A stretch of 64,000 nt of DNA from Macrocybe gigantea. Lineage: Eukaryota > Basidiomycota > Agaricomycetes > Agaricales > Callistosporiaceae. The position numbers and the translations under genes were made by a program. The notes beneath the pieces are model-generated. The model made no database searches. It was not told the origin of the DNA and saw nothing but the letters and a program-made list of their open reading frames with translations. The stretch covers positions 19,748 through 83,747 of the forward strand of contig SJRY01000310.1 of NCBI GenBank assembly GCA_011319805.1, read 5' to 3'. Of this stretch, positions 46,701-56,919 are shown in pieces. How positions within the stretch are numbered: the stretch's first letter is position 1; every line of letters begins with the position of its first letter.

Positions 46701-47649
46701 CAATGGCCTTTGATAGTGTCCACAAGACGCTCTCGAGGTCGTTATTAGTCTCGATAGGGACAATGTCCATTCCGAGAAGATCACCGGCAATGTCGGATAT
46801 AAACTCCGGTATGCTGTCCTTACTTAACGTTCATCGCTGGACGGATAGGTCTAGCAGAGGAACATCCAATACAAGTGACAATGGGACATGGTCCGATGTC
46901 AGCTTGAGCGCATCAATCATGCGAGGATGGCAATCCCCACTATCAATAGGGATGAACATCAAGTCAATAACCGAGGGCCGAAGCTCGGGGTTATGTGAAA
47001 TGAAAGTTGGCCCAGGGTTGCTAGGTTCCGACCATTCCAGACCGAGATCGAGAGCTGCATTACACAGCATCTCCCCTCGAGACCGCTGTGAATTATGAAC
47101 TCTATCCCAGAGTTCATAATGACAATTGAAATCCCCTCCGAGATAAACTAAGTTGGGGAAGTCGGGGCGCTCAGCACAATCATGCAAAAGACGAATCGCA
47201 CTAGCATCTACATCAGAGTAGGCATTAGCGAGAAAGAGTGGCTCGCCAGGGGTGGCGAAGCTAACAATCATAAGATCGCGACTATCAACTAGGTCACGAC
47301 GAAGGGATGGACGCAGGCGATGAAGCCTGTTATGTACATAGGCCATGACCCGAGGAGGGTCCTCAAGAGATGAGCGGTGAACGATACAGGTCCAATCTGG
47401 ATGAGTGGGACCACCGATTACTGCCTCGCCCTCGACGTTGAGGGCAGACAGAGCATGTCTTATGAGATTCCAAGCAGGTTCTTGGAAAAACAGAATATCA
47501 TAATCCCTCCCGAGAGTAGAGAGGAGCATGTCCATGTGTACATATTTTCTATTTACATTCTGAGAGAAAATACGAAGAGATGAAATCAATGAGCGTCCCC
47601 TTGAACCAGGGACCACAGCCGAGGCTGCACTACCTGAGGAGACACTCAT
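43742..47649 (-). pseudogene. LINE J ORF2 (endonuclease, RT, RNase H), few breaks
   Basis: Open blocks are the endonuclease (47649-46831, 272 aa, ended by TGA at a CGA site), N-terminal reverse transcriptase (46770-45997, ended by the shared VEKMLA TGA), and core reverse transcriptase with AFDVAQYFPSLNH, GQGSALSPVLS and FVDDGL (45993-45259). A frame change near 45395, where one G is absent in CAATAACGGACG, is followed by a 548-codon block (45388-43742). That block carries RNase H and the C-terminal CSCGRGAEDSVHVMTQC. Only two nonsense codons and one frameshift separate it from an open ORF2. Confidence 0.92.
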
Positions 47650-49508
47650 GATGCGTCGGCCTCCGCATTACGCTGCGGGGAGGCATTAGGATAATTGCTA
47701 CCTGATCGTTTGCGATCACGTACCAGCTTATAATGTTCCTTGATCCAATCTGGATCAAAGTGATTTTTCCAGAAGGGACACTTCCGGTTGTCAGTGGAGT
47801 GGTCTCGGCCACAGCTGAGACACTTAGGAGGATGAGGGCAGGGCTGGCCCGCCGGAGTAGCCTCACGAGGAGGGTTAGCCTTGGGTCGAGCTTTGCAGCA
47901 AGACGCCAGGGTGCAATGGTGTTCCTTTCTGTGAGATTCCCCACAGATCGGGCAGCGAAGAGATTGCTGGTTGCACTTCAATGCAGAGTGCCCCCAGCGC
48001 CAGCAGCGTTCGCAAAGAGGAACTCCCGGCGAAGAGAGAGCGGCCTTGAATCGGCAACGCCAATTCCTGACCATAACTGTACAATTGTCCAGAGCCTTTA
48101 TGTTCTGGCCAGTTGACGTGTCTTCGATGTTGAACCAGACGGTTGCAGTATCGGAATTCTTGGAGTTGCGCATGACACGCGGTACCCCAACGAGAGTAAT
48201 GAGATCCGAGAAGGAGGAGTCTCGGAGAATCTCGTAAGCCTGCCGGGCAGTGATAATACTACCATCGGCATTGAAATAGGGAACGTCGAGCAGTTTCAAA
48301 TAAGAAACGCTCGTCGGGATTGCGAGCTCGACAGTAGATCCTGCCGGAGCACAGCGGAGAGCGGCCTCACGCAAAATGCTGAGGTCCTTCGAGAAGCCAC
48401 CCTCGTCATCAAGCAAGAGAACGAGGAGGCGGAATGATCCTGGATAGATTCGCATCGAATCCAGGACTTACCAGTGGTCAATGCCCTATTAAGGGCATTA
48501 AGGAGAGCTCCGGCGCAACAGAATCGTTGTCAGCCGGAAAAGAGTAACTGACCCGGACGTTACGACGGGACGGTCCATGAGAGGTGGACTTCGCCTTCTT
48601 CTTAGGCGGTCCTGATGACTCCCCGGTTGCTTCCTTTTGCAAGGAAACAATCTTCTCAGCAGGGAGGTGTGGAAATGTTTTGGCCAGAGCTACGATAGCT
48701 TCGGCGGGAGTATTGGCCAGTTGGGCCAAGGCTTGCGCATAAGAGCGCTTGCCAGAAGATGGGCGAGTAGCCCTATTGACCGGGGGGGGCGGTCCACGTC
48801 CAGGAGTCCGGGATCGAGATCACGCGCGAGGGGGTGGAGGAGGGCGGTTAGGGTTCCGAGCCGGCCTCGGAGGGGGAGTGCCCTGATTCGAACGAGAGTC
48901 CTCCGGTCGCACAGTACCGGAAGGAGAGTGGTGAGTGGCAGGGTCGGCAAAGCGGGTCGACTTCCCGTGACTAGGAAGGTGCGCGTTCACAATACTCTGC
49001 AAGCGCGCACCGAGTTGATGCTGAGGTCCCTCCAATGTAGGGACGAAAACATGTTAACATCGCCAGCAGTAGCGACCAAGGCCACAATACCCTCAGCGAT
49101 GGCAAACTGGTAGCCCGCCGGAATGGAGACAGAGGCTTTGCCCACCTTAAGGATCCAATCCTTGAGGGCAGCGAGGGACTCGGTAGTGGCCTTCGCTTCA
49201 CCGTGAAGGAACCGATGCCCTTCTGGAAAGATCGCTATCCCGATAGAATTGTCATTGTAAGCTGCCTCAGTGGACAGCATCGACGGAGAAGGGGGCACAG
49301 TGGGTTCGGCAGACCCGCCAGTGTTAGAAGGGCCAGCGTCGTCGGTGTCCATAAGGCCGTCGCCGCTTTGAAAGAGGAGGCTCTTGTCTCCAGCGCAAGC
49401 TGGGGGTGGAGCAGAGGATCGAGAAGGACCAGAGGAGGTCCGACCCGGGTGGGGATTTAGCGGTGGAGGTCCACCGCCACCGACAATGTTGAGCGGATCG
49501 TCGCTCAT
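47646..49508 (-). pseudogene. LINE J ORF1 (gag-like), frameshifted
   Basis: The start is MSDDPLNIVGGGGPPPLN at 49508. The N-terminal block is open to about 48987. Frame changes occur near 49045 (one G missing in GGGACGAAAAC compared with GGGACGGAAAAC in I), near 48515 and near 48390. The TGA in RARSRS at 48820-48822 is shared with I. The zinc-knuckle block 47646-48455 is open (269 codons) with all three knuckles intact, including the CERCWRWGHSALKC form that I has lost. Stop and ORF2 start overlap as ATGA at 47646-47649. Confidence 0.89.
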
Positions 49509-49705
49509 CGAAGAACTCTAATAAATCGGTGGATTTTCAGCCGATTTTCGCGATTTTAGAAACGGGGAGTGCTCAAGGATATAGGTATCCGGATCTGCAA
49601 CCTGATCGAAGATCGTCCCAAGTGTCGTCACCGTAGAACGAGGAGTGCGATTTGTGAGAGTTGTTTACAGTTGTTTACAAGTGGGGGTTGTGGAAAGAGA
49701 AGCGC

Positions 49706-50116
49706 GTTGGTGATAATTCCGAAACCTGGCAAACCTGCATATGACATCCCAAAGGCCTTTCATCTAATTGTGCTTTTGAATACCCTCAGCAAACTCGTCG
49801 AGAAAATGCTGGCACAGCATATGCAATATGAAGCAACTAAGTTTGCTGTCTTTGACCTGAAGCAGTTCGGTGGCATCCGGCAGAACTCTACGGAGGATGC
49901 TGGTGCCTTCCTAACCCATATTATCTAGCAAGGCTGGCTAAAGGGTCTCAAGCCAAGCATCATTGCTTTCAATGTCGCTCAATTTTTTCCCTCTCTCAAC
50001 CATCGGATGTTGGTGAGGATACTTCAACATGGGGGCTTCACATGTCAAGTGTTGAAATTCTTTGAGTCTTACCTCATTGGGCACAAAACATCATATGCCT
50101 GGTGCAGTGCTGTCTC
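49706..50116 (+). pseudogene. LINE P part 2, reverse transcriptase fragment
   Basis: P continues after J with the second copy of the TSD (49706-49720), then VIIPKPGKPAYD, FDLKQFGGIRQNSTEDAG, a TAG stop near 49926, and FNVAQFFPSLNH in place of AFDVAQYFPSLNH (catalytic Asp of motif A changed to Asn). It ends at YAWCSAVS (50116), where the poly(T) of Q starts. Confidence 0.85.
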
Positions 50117-51952
50117 TTTTTTTTTTTTTTTTTTTTTAAATCAACAATTTATATAGCAGTACTCAATGGCAGTCTGCTTGTAAATACATGAAGGTACCTA
50201 CAATAAATACATGAAGTTTAGAGCCCTCCAAGTGGAGGACCCTTATCGCCGTCTCCTTTGCAGGATGGGCGCTAGACTAACCCATGGAATTCCGTGACTA
50301 GACTCTGGAATCAACTTGGATTCATAGACTGGATTAGTCATCCAGATGAACTGGCAGAGGATAAGTCCTCTCAGGCCAGAGTCAGGGGACTGCTCTGGTC
50401 TACCATGGTCCGAATTTTGGCCAGGAAGAGAGTTACCAGGTACATCAGCTGATAAGCCCCACCTACTTTATTTTTCCCGTTCCTGAGCACATGGTTCACT
50501 GATGCCCAGAAGGCGCAGATTCCTAATCGTATCTCAGGTCTCTGCCTTGCTAGTGTCCAGCCCCAGTATGCATCCTAGACCTAAGGCCTAGGCCAGGGAG
50601 TTCTACACCCATGCTTAACCCAGTTATGCATGCCCCACAAGGAGGTCTCAGGCTCCCACCTGAGCAGTGCTTTACGATCATGTGGTAGCTACCCCTGGGC
50701 CTGGGGACTCCCCAAGTGTGCCCAAGGACCGGTCCACACTACCAACGCTGACTAACAACCAGGTTCCCAGCCTGATCCAGTTGGTTAGACTGGGCATGAG
50801 ATTAACCGGTGGGGAGTGTCCTGTCCTAAGCTCACAGTCTGAAGAGACTCCCTATTACAGGGTGCATGGCACCTTCTGGAAGCACGCATGCTCTGGAACA
50901 CGCCATTACAGAGTGCGCATCATAGGTCAGGTAGTTCTCAAGTTCTTCTCCCGCTTACCGCACCCTGTGCTTTCGCTCCCTACTTGATCATGTGATTAAT
51001 CACGTGACCATTTCACAAAGTTTAGCCTGCCCCTTGCAGGAGAGGTGGCTTACCCCAGCTTCAGGCCTCACCCTCCATTGTGCTATGGAGGCGGCCCGTT
51101 ATCTGGAAGTTTCACACTTCGGATTCAACTTAAGCAGTTATCTGGGTGTATTATCCTAGGGACCACTGACAGAGGAGTTAGGTCTCTCGAGCCAAGGACT
51201 GGAGACTGTCCAGCCTTGCTATAGCCCAGCGGTATCAGGGGCATGACCTCCAGTCCTGCCTTTCCATCCCCCAGCAGATGGTTTGCAGATGCATCATATG
51301 TGTGGATTCCCATCTGTCTAAGGTCTCTGTCTTGCCATGTGCCTGCCAGACTGGCATCTGATATCACAGCAAGATTGCTCTTACTGAATGGGTCTGGATC
51401 TACTTCCGCCAACTTAAGCAGGTGATGTACTGCAGTGACTAACCTCTGTGGACCCCTACTTCAGGCAGCTCACATGGTACTGGGTACCCTGTTGGCTCAA
51501 ACGCCATTGGGTGGTTATCAGCCTGATTCCCGGTATGGTCCCTTATCCTTTTAGCCCCTACGCTTTGACATCGGGGATCACGTGTGGTCTGCTGGATTAA
51601 GGCATTATCCGGCACTTACGTTCCAAGGCCATCCACGCCAAGAGAAACCCAGTCATATGAGTTAGGGTCATGTGACATTTGACCCACATTGTGGAGTAAG
51701 TCACATGTGTGATGCATAACCTAGCTTACATCATGTGCCAGCTGCTTAGTCACATGACCAAGTCACCTCCCTTGTGGGAACAACTGTCACAGGGTCATGA
51801 TACTTCCTGCCTGCATCATGTGGAACCAGCTCCAGACACTTCCGAATGCAAACCTGAAGATGCCACCTCCAGGACTGGATCCTGTGGCTTCGTGGATTGC
51901 TACATCCACAGGACTACCTGACTGCATTTACCGCTATGCCAACCAGCCTCTA
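50117..51952 (-). mobile_element. Chimeric retroelement Q: tRNA-like head, long body, 75-bp LINE tail
   Basis: On the minus strand Q starts AGAGGCTGGTTGGCATAGCGG near 51952 and has a B-box-like GGATCCAGTCC. It runs through a body of about 1.74 kb and joins at 50212/50213 to the last 75 bp of the LINE 3' UTR and a 21-nt A run (T run 50117-50137). The body holds two related modules. The first ends in hairpin CCTGC-AAGGG-GCAGG plus CTAAACTTTG near 51018; the second ends in CCTCC-ACTT-GGAGG plus CTCTAAACTTC at the LINE join. The two flanks (P and R) do not share a target duplication. No protein-coding potential was recognised. Confidence 0.75.
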
Positions 51953-53402
51953 AGCACACAATGGATGTAGCTCCATCCTGTGTGATGGTCTTTTGGATTG
52001 ACATACACAATCCAATCTGCTCGGAGTCATCACTTGTTGCTTTGCCAACAGGCTGATGAGTTTCGAAAACAAGTTTATTGCCTTGGTAAACCCAGGATGA
52101 ATACACTGACTGTCTGAGTGTATCTGCTTTCATAGGCATGGTACCATCACTACTCGTGTATACACAATTAGGCTCAAGCCAGCACTCAGCGAGCACCTGT
52201 TCAAGTGATGCATGATACACCATGACAGAGTCTTTGTCTCTGCCGAGCAACTTATAGATCTCAAGGCGGCTGCTGAACTGGTCAATGAGCCACCTGCCCG
52301 GATTATTCGCATCTGCGAAATAGTCCATGGATAAAAAGTTAGGTGGTTTAAGGTCCACCAAATCCTTGAGAGGGGATTTGAGTCTACTGTGCTGCCTGTC
52401 TGAGAGGGAGGCCAAGTTCTTTGACCTAGATGGATCACCCCCCTCTTGTAGCGGGGTAGTCAGAGATCTGAAGGCATGCCTCACATTGGAATTTGTGAGA
52501 CGGGCAGAGGACCTGACTTTCAAGTGCTTGATGAACCCAGCGATTGGCTCGACACAGGCCATCGTTTCAGCTGCACCCTCCGGAGTGGTGCGAAACTGAC
52601 CATTGATCCAAATGCAAGCCTTATGCTGCATCTGGCATAGCTGCTTCAACAGTGCGATGTTGCGCATACCGTTGAAGTTCCAAAGCAAACAGCTATACAT
52701 TGCGATAGGATGCATGCATAGAGAATGCGCTTCTGTTGAGGGGATAAACCTCACACAGAATTGCCCAACATCTGGAAAGCCCTAGCAGTAGTCAGTGCTT
52801 TCGTTGCATAGAACCGGACGTGCTCCTTAAAAGATAAGCGCACATCCAGGAAGAACTCAAGGTATCTCCAAACATCCTTGGGCTGTGAGGGAGTATTGCC
52901 TGTGAACAGGGTAAAACCCAAATCAATAGCAGGATGGGGATCCTTACTATTGCACGAGAAATGCTGCAGTTCAGTTCTGTTGTGTTTGACAATAAGACCG
53001 AAGTTCATAAAGAGGTTGTGCACAGATGCATACGCCCTCTGAAGTTTTGGAACATTGTCCGGGATGGATTTGGACTGAGTGATAATCAGCCCATCATCTA
53101 CAAACAACATGATGGTCAGCATATTGTCAACCTTCTGGTATATTTTCAGTATTGGTGCCAAATACAAGGCTGACAGTACTGGAGATAGAGCAGAGCCTTG
53201 GCCGACACCAACATTGGTATCAAACTCTAGTGAGATGGCACTGCGCCAAGCGTATGAAGTTTTACGCCCAATGAGGTAAGACTTGAAGAACTTAGACACT
53301 TGATGTGCAAAGCCCCCATGTTGAAGTATCCTCACCAACATCTAATGGTTGAGAGAGGGAAAATACTGAGCAACATCGAAAGCAATGACACTCATCTTCA
53401 GA
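51953..53402 (-). pseudogene. LINE R, diverged ORF2 fragment (RT to RNase H)
   Basis: Minus-strand fragment from KMSVIAFDVAQYFPSLNH (53400) through GQGSALSPVLSALYLAPILKIYQKVDNM and FVDDGLIITQS to RNase H (SSDGTMPMKAD, DDSEQIGL), ending at TSIVCL (51954), where Q begins. A stop follows NH in motif A, and a deletion near 52720 removes part of the LSCARPIATYG stretch with a frame change. It resembles F and P more than the G/I/J group. Its upstream edge is the 5' terminus of S at 53403. Confidence 0.83.
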
Positions 53403-53598
53403 CGCTTCTCTTTCCACAACCCCCACTTGTAAACAACTGTAAACAACTCTCACAAATCACACTCCTCGTTCTATGGTGACGACACTTGGGACGATCTTTG
53501 ATCAGGTTGCAGATCTGGATACCTATATCCTTGAGCACTCCCTGTTCTTAAAATCGCGAAAATCGGCTGAAAATCCACCGATTTATTAGAGTTTTTCG

Positions 53599-55158
53599 AT
53601 GAGCGATGATCCGCTCAATATTGTCGGTGGCGGTGGACCTCCACCGCTAAATCCCCACCTGGGTCGGACCCCCTCTGGTCCTTCTTGATCCTCTGCTCCA
53701 CCCCCAGCTCGCTCTGGAGATAGGAGCCTCCTCTTTCAAGGCGGCGACGGCCTTATGGACACTGACGACACTGGCCCTTCTAACACTGGCGGGTCTGCTG
53801 AACCCACTGTGCCCCCTCTCCGTCGATGCTGTCCACTGAGGCAGCTTACAATGACAATTCCATCAGGATAGCGATCTTTCCAGAAGGGCATCGGTTCCTT
53901 CACAGTGAAGCGAAGGCCACTACCGAGTCCCTCGCTGCCCTCAAGGATTGGATCCTTAAGGTCGGCAAAGCCTCTGTCTCCATTCTGGTGGGCTACCAGT
54001 TTGCCATCGCTGAGGGTATTGCGGCCCTGGTCGCCACTGCTGGCGATGTTAACATGTTTTCCGTCCCTACATTGGAGGGACCTCAGCATCAACTCGGTGC
54101 GCGCTTGCAGAGTATTGTGAACGCGCACCTCCCCTCTTGCAGGAAGTTGACCCGCTTCGCCAACCCTGCCGCTCACCACTCTCCTTCTGGTACTGTGCGA
54201 CCGGAGGACTCTTGTTCGAATCAGGGCGCTCCCCCTCCGAGACCAGCTCAGAACCTGAACCACCCTCCTCCACCCCCTCGTGCACGATCTCGTTCCTGGA
54301 CCCCTGGACGTGGACCGCCCCTCTGGTCAATAGGGCTACTCGCCCATCTTCCGGCAAGCGCTCTTATGTGCAAGCCTTGGCCCAACCGGCCAATACTCCC
54401 ACCGAGGCTATTGTAGCCCTGGCAAAAACCTTTCCACACCTTCCTGCTGAGAAGATTGTCTCCTTGCAAAAGGAAGCAACCAGGGAGCCATCGGGACCGC
54501 CCAAGAAGAAGGTGAAGTCCACCTCTCATGGACCGTCCCAGCGTAATGTCCGGGTCAGTTACTCTTTCCCAGGTGACAATGACTCCGTTGCCGCTGGAGC
54601 TCTCCTGAATGCCCTTAATAGGGCGTTGACTACTGGCAAGTCCTGGATTCGCTGCAAATCCATCCAGGATCACTCCGCCTCCTCGTTCTCCTGCTTGATG
54701 ACGAGGGTGGCTTCTCTGAAGGACCTCAGCATTTTGCGCGAGGCTGCTCTCCACTGTGCTCTGGCAGGTTCTACTGTCGAGCTAGCTATTCCGACGAGCG
54801 TTTCCTATTTGAAACTGCTCGACGTACCCTACTTCAACGCCGATGGCAGTATTATCACTGCTCGACAAGCTTATGAGATTCTCCGAGATTCTTCTTTCTC
54901 GGATCTCATTACTCTCATTGGAGTTCTGTGTGTTATGCGCAACTCTAAAAATTCCGATACTGCAACCGTCTGGTTCAATATCGAAGACACGTCAACTGGC
55001 CAGAATGTTAAAGCTCTGGACAATTGCACTGTCATGGTCAGGAACTGGCATTGCTGATTCAAGGCCGCCCTCTCTTCGCTGGGAGTTCCTCTCTGCGAAC
55101 GCTGTTGGCGCTGGGGGCACTCAGCTCTTAAGTGCAACCAGCAGTCCCTTCGCTGTCT
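53599..55158 (+). pseudogene. LINE S ORF1 (gag-like), broken; continues in O
   Basis: The start MSDDPLNIVGGGGPPPLNPH is at 53599. Codon 30 is TGA (53686-53688), the same as in K. A missing C near 53816, another frame change near 54320 and TGA 55055-55057 (CGA in sister copies) break the rest. The longest piece, 54137-55057, covers the linker, basic patch and central block with KLLDVPYFNADGSIITARQAYEILRD. The first zinc knuckle (CERCWRWGHSALKC) is present in the next frame before the U insertion. Confidence 0.87.
55144..55158 (+). repeat. Target-site duplication of U, left copy
   Basis: GTCCCTTCGCTGTCT, 15 bp, is identical to 56417-56431 after the poly(A) of U. The length equals the duplication around J, as expected if U was mobilised by the same LINE machinery. 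Confidence 0.93.
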
Positions 55159-56416
55159 AAGGGCTGGTTGGCGTAGCAGTAAACGCAAGTCAGGTAGTCC
55201 TGTGGCTGTGGCAAGCCACGAAGCCGCGGGTTCTAGTCCTGGAGGTGGCATCTTCAGGTTTGCATCCGGAAGTGTCCGGAGCTGGTTCCACATGACGCGG
55301 GCAGGAAGTATCATGACCCTGTGACAGTTGTTCCCACGAGGGAGGTGACTTGGTCATGTGACTAAGCAGCTGGCACATGACGTAAGCTGGGTTATGCATC
55401 ACACATGTGACTTACCCCACTATGTGGGTCAAGTGTCACATGACCCTAACTCACATGACCGGGTTTCCCTTGGCGTGGATGGCCTTGGGATGTAAGTGCC
55501 GGACAATGCCTTAATCCGGCAGACCACACGTGATCCCTGATCTTAAAAGGTAGGGGCTGAAAGGATAAGGGACCATACCGGGAATTAGGCTGATAACCAC
55601 CCGATGGCGTTTGAGCCAACAGGGTACCCGGTCTAAGTGGGAGCCGTTGGCAATGATCACGAGATGGTTAGTCACGTGCAGTATGCCAAAGGCAGCAGCA
55701 GATCCAGACCCGTTCAGTAAGGGCTTCCCCTGTGGGAACCTGTCATGGGAGGACCATGGACCTTGCTGTGATATCAGATGCCAGTCTGGGAGGCACGTGG
55801 CAAGACAGAGACCTTGGACAGATGGGGATCCACGCCTAAGGGCATCAGTGAACCATCTGCTGGGGGACGGGAAGGCAGGCACGTGGGTAGTGCCCGGACA
55901 CCGCTGGGCCGTAGCAAGGCTGGATAGTCTCCAGTCCTTGGCTCGAGAGACCTAACTCCTCTGTCGGTGGACCCTGGACTAATACAACTAGGTAACTGCT
56001 TAAGTTGAAGCCGGAGTGCGAAGCTCCTGGGCTAAACGGTCCGATCATAGGACTGGGCCTGGGCTAGCAGCCTCCCCCGCAAGGGGGGGGCTAAACTTCG
56101 GATCGAGCACTATGCGAAATGCAAACTTCACGACAGTATCCATTATAGGTCCTCTTGGACCTTTTACGTGGAACTGACCACATCCAGCCCTTTGGGGCTG
56201 GGGGACGGTGCTCGAGTGAGTGAGTACGCGCGAGCTCGAGTCATATGGTTCGAGCGTGGGCACGAGAGAGCAGGGCAGTGCAGCACTCTATGTATTTTCC
56301 TTCAGTCTGGTTTGGATCGGACTCGTCGTATTATAGTAGGTACCTGTGTGTATTTACAAGCAGACTGCCATTGTGCACCGCTATATAAATTGTTGATTTA
56401 AAAAAAAAAAAAAAAA
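55159..56416 (+). mobile_element. Chimeric retroelement U: tRNA-like head, body, 300-bp LINE tail, 15-bp TSD
   Basis: U is a complete 1,258-bp insertion between two identical 15-bp targets. It starts AAGGGCTGGTTGG with A-box-like TGGCGTAGCAG (55169-55179) and B-box-like GGTTCTAGTCC (55229-55239). The 942-nt body has no run of four or more T on the sense strand, so a pol III transcript would not end early. The body ends with CCCCC-GCAA-GGGGG (GNRA-type loop) and CTAAACTTCG at 56100. From 56101 the sequence is LINE 3' UTR, starting GATCGAGCACTATGCG, to a 17-nt A run. The structure is that of a template-switch chimera or very long SINE. Confidence 0.85.
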
Positions 56417-56735
56417 GTCCCTTCGCTGTCTGCTCTATGGGGAATCCCACAGAAAAGAACATTACTGCACCCTGGCATCCTACTGTAAAGCAAGACCCAA
56501 GGCCAACCCTCCTCGTGAGGCAACTCCGGCAGGTCAACCCTGCCCGCATGCTCTGAAGTGTCTTAGCTACAGCAAAGATCACTTCACTGATAACCAGAAG
56601 TGTGCCTTCTGGAAGAACCATTTTGATTCTGAGTGGATCAAACAACATTATCAGCTGGTATGTGATCGAGTACGATCAAGTCCCAAATATTCTAACACCT
56701 CCCCGCAGTGCAATGCAGAGGCCGACGCATCATGA
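56417..56735 (+). pseudogene. LINE O ORF1 C terminus (zinc knuckles, diverged)
   Basis: This is the continuation of S after U, starting at the second target copy. It encodes the second and third knuckles in degraded form: CLLYGESH (Cys replaced by Tyr) and CLSYSKDHFTDNQKC (again Cys to Tyr), so zinc binding is probably lost. It ends CNAEADAS with TGA (56733-56735) overlapping the ORF2 ATG. It is more diverged than S upstream, although the TSD shows they were one element. Confidence 0.82.
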
Positions 56736-56903
56736 GTGACACCTCCAGTGGGTTAGCCCCAGCTGTTGTCCCTGGATCAGGCAGGCACTCATTGATTTCT
56801 TTGTTTCGTATTTTCTCTCAAAACATAAATAGAAAATATGTACATATGGACGTTCTCCTTTCCACTCTTGGAAAGGACTATAATATCTTGTTTTTCCAAG
56901 AAC
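56732..56903 (+). pseudogene. LINE O ORF2 N terminus, cut by the LTR-like insert
   Basis: ORF2 starts MSDTSSGLAPAVVPGSGRHS and reaches the first endonuclease motifs RIFSQNINRKYVHMD and FFQE, then stops at AGAAC (56899-56903), the 5-bp duplicate. The matching continuation, AGAACCTGCTTGGAA, is P at 41949. In the ancestral order O and P were therefore neighbours. Confidence 0.83.
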
Positions 56904-56913
56904 TGTTAAACAG

Positions 56914-56917
56914 AAAA
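56914..56917 (-). terminator. Possible pol III terminator of the tRNA-like gene
   Basis: A TTTT run on the minus strand directly after the tRNA-like acceptor end is the standard RNA polymerase III stop signal. It supports the idea that the tRNA-like unit was once transcribed as a gene. Confidence 0.45.
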
Positions 56918-56919
56918 GA

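Larger units (their letters stand above)
43338..49705 (-). mobile_element. LINE copy J, full length with perfect 15-bp TSD
   Basis: J is the clearest single insertion in the window. The T run 43338-43367 (30 nt) is the poly(A) tail. The 5' terminus CGCTTCTCTTTCC ends at 49704, with one extra C at 49705 that may be an untemplated base. Both sides carry the identical target GTTGGTGATAATTCC. A long A tail and identical duplications suggest a recent event, yet the ORFs carry stops shared with G and I. J was therefore probably copied from an already damaged template. Confidence 0.95.
53403..55158 (+). mobile_element. LINE copy S, 5' end and most of ORF1
   Basis: S begins with the family terminus CGCTTCTCTTTCC at 53403, followed by the conserved 5' UTR and ORF1 from 53599. 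It is cut at 55158 by chimera U. The 15-bp target GTCCCTTCGCTGTCT at 55144-55158 reappears at 56417, so O is the continuation of the same element. Its 5' flank is the minus-strand end of R. Confidence 0.9.

Noticed and set aside
55190..55402. A 70-codon frame found opposite the body of U, W (59211-59423) and Q (51709-51921)
   Set aside because: It is antisense to the body, covers the tRNA-like head and the palindromic words, and its similarity follows from the repeat itself. There is no protein-like composition or domain.
55159..56100. A self-cleaving ribozyme or H/ACA snoRNA in the chimera body
   Set aside because: I looked for hammerhead core words (CTGATGA with GAAA) and an ACA box three bases from the end and saw neither in place.
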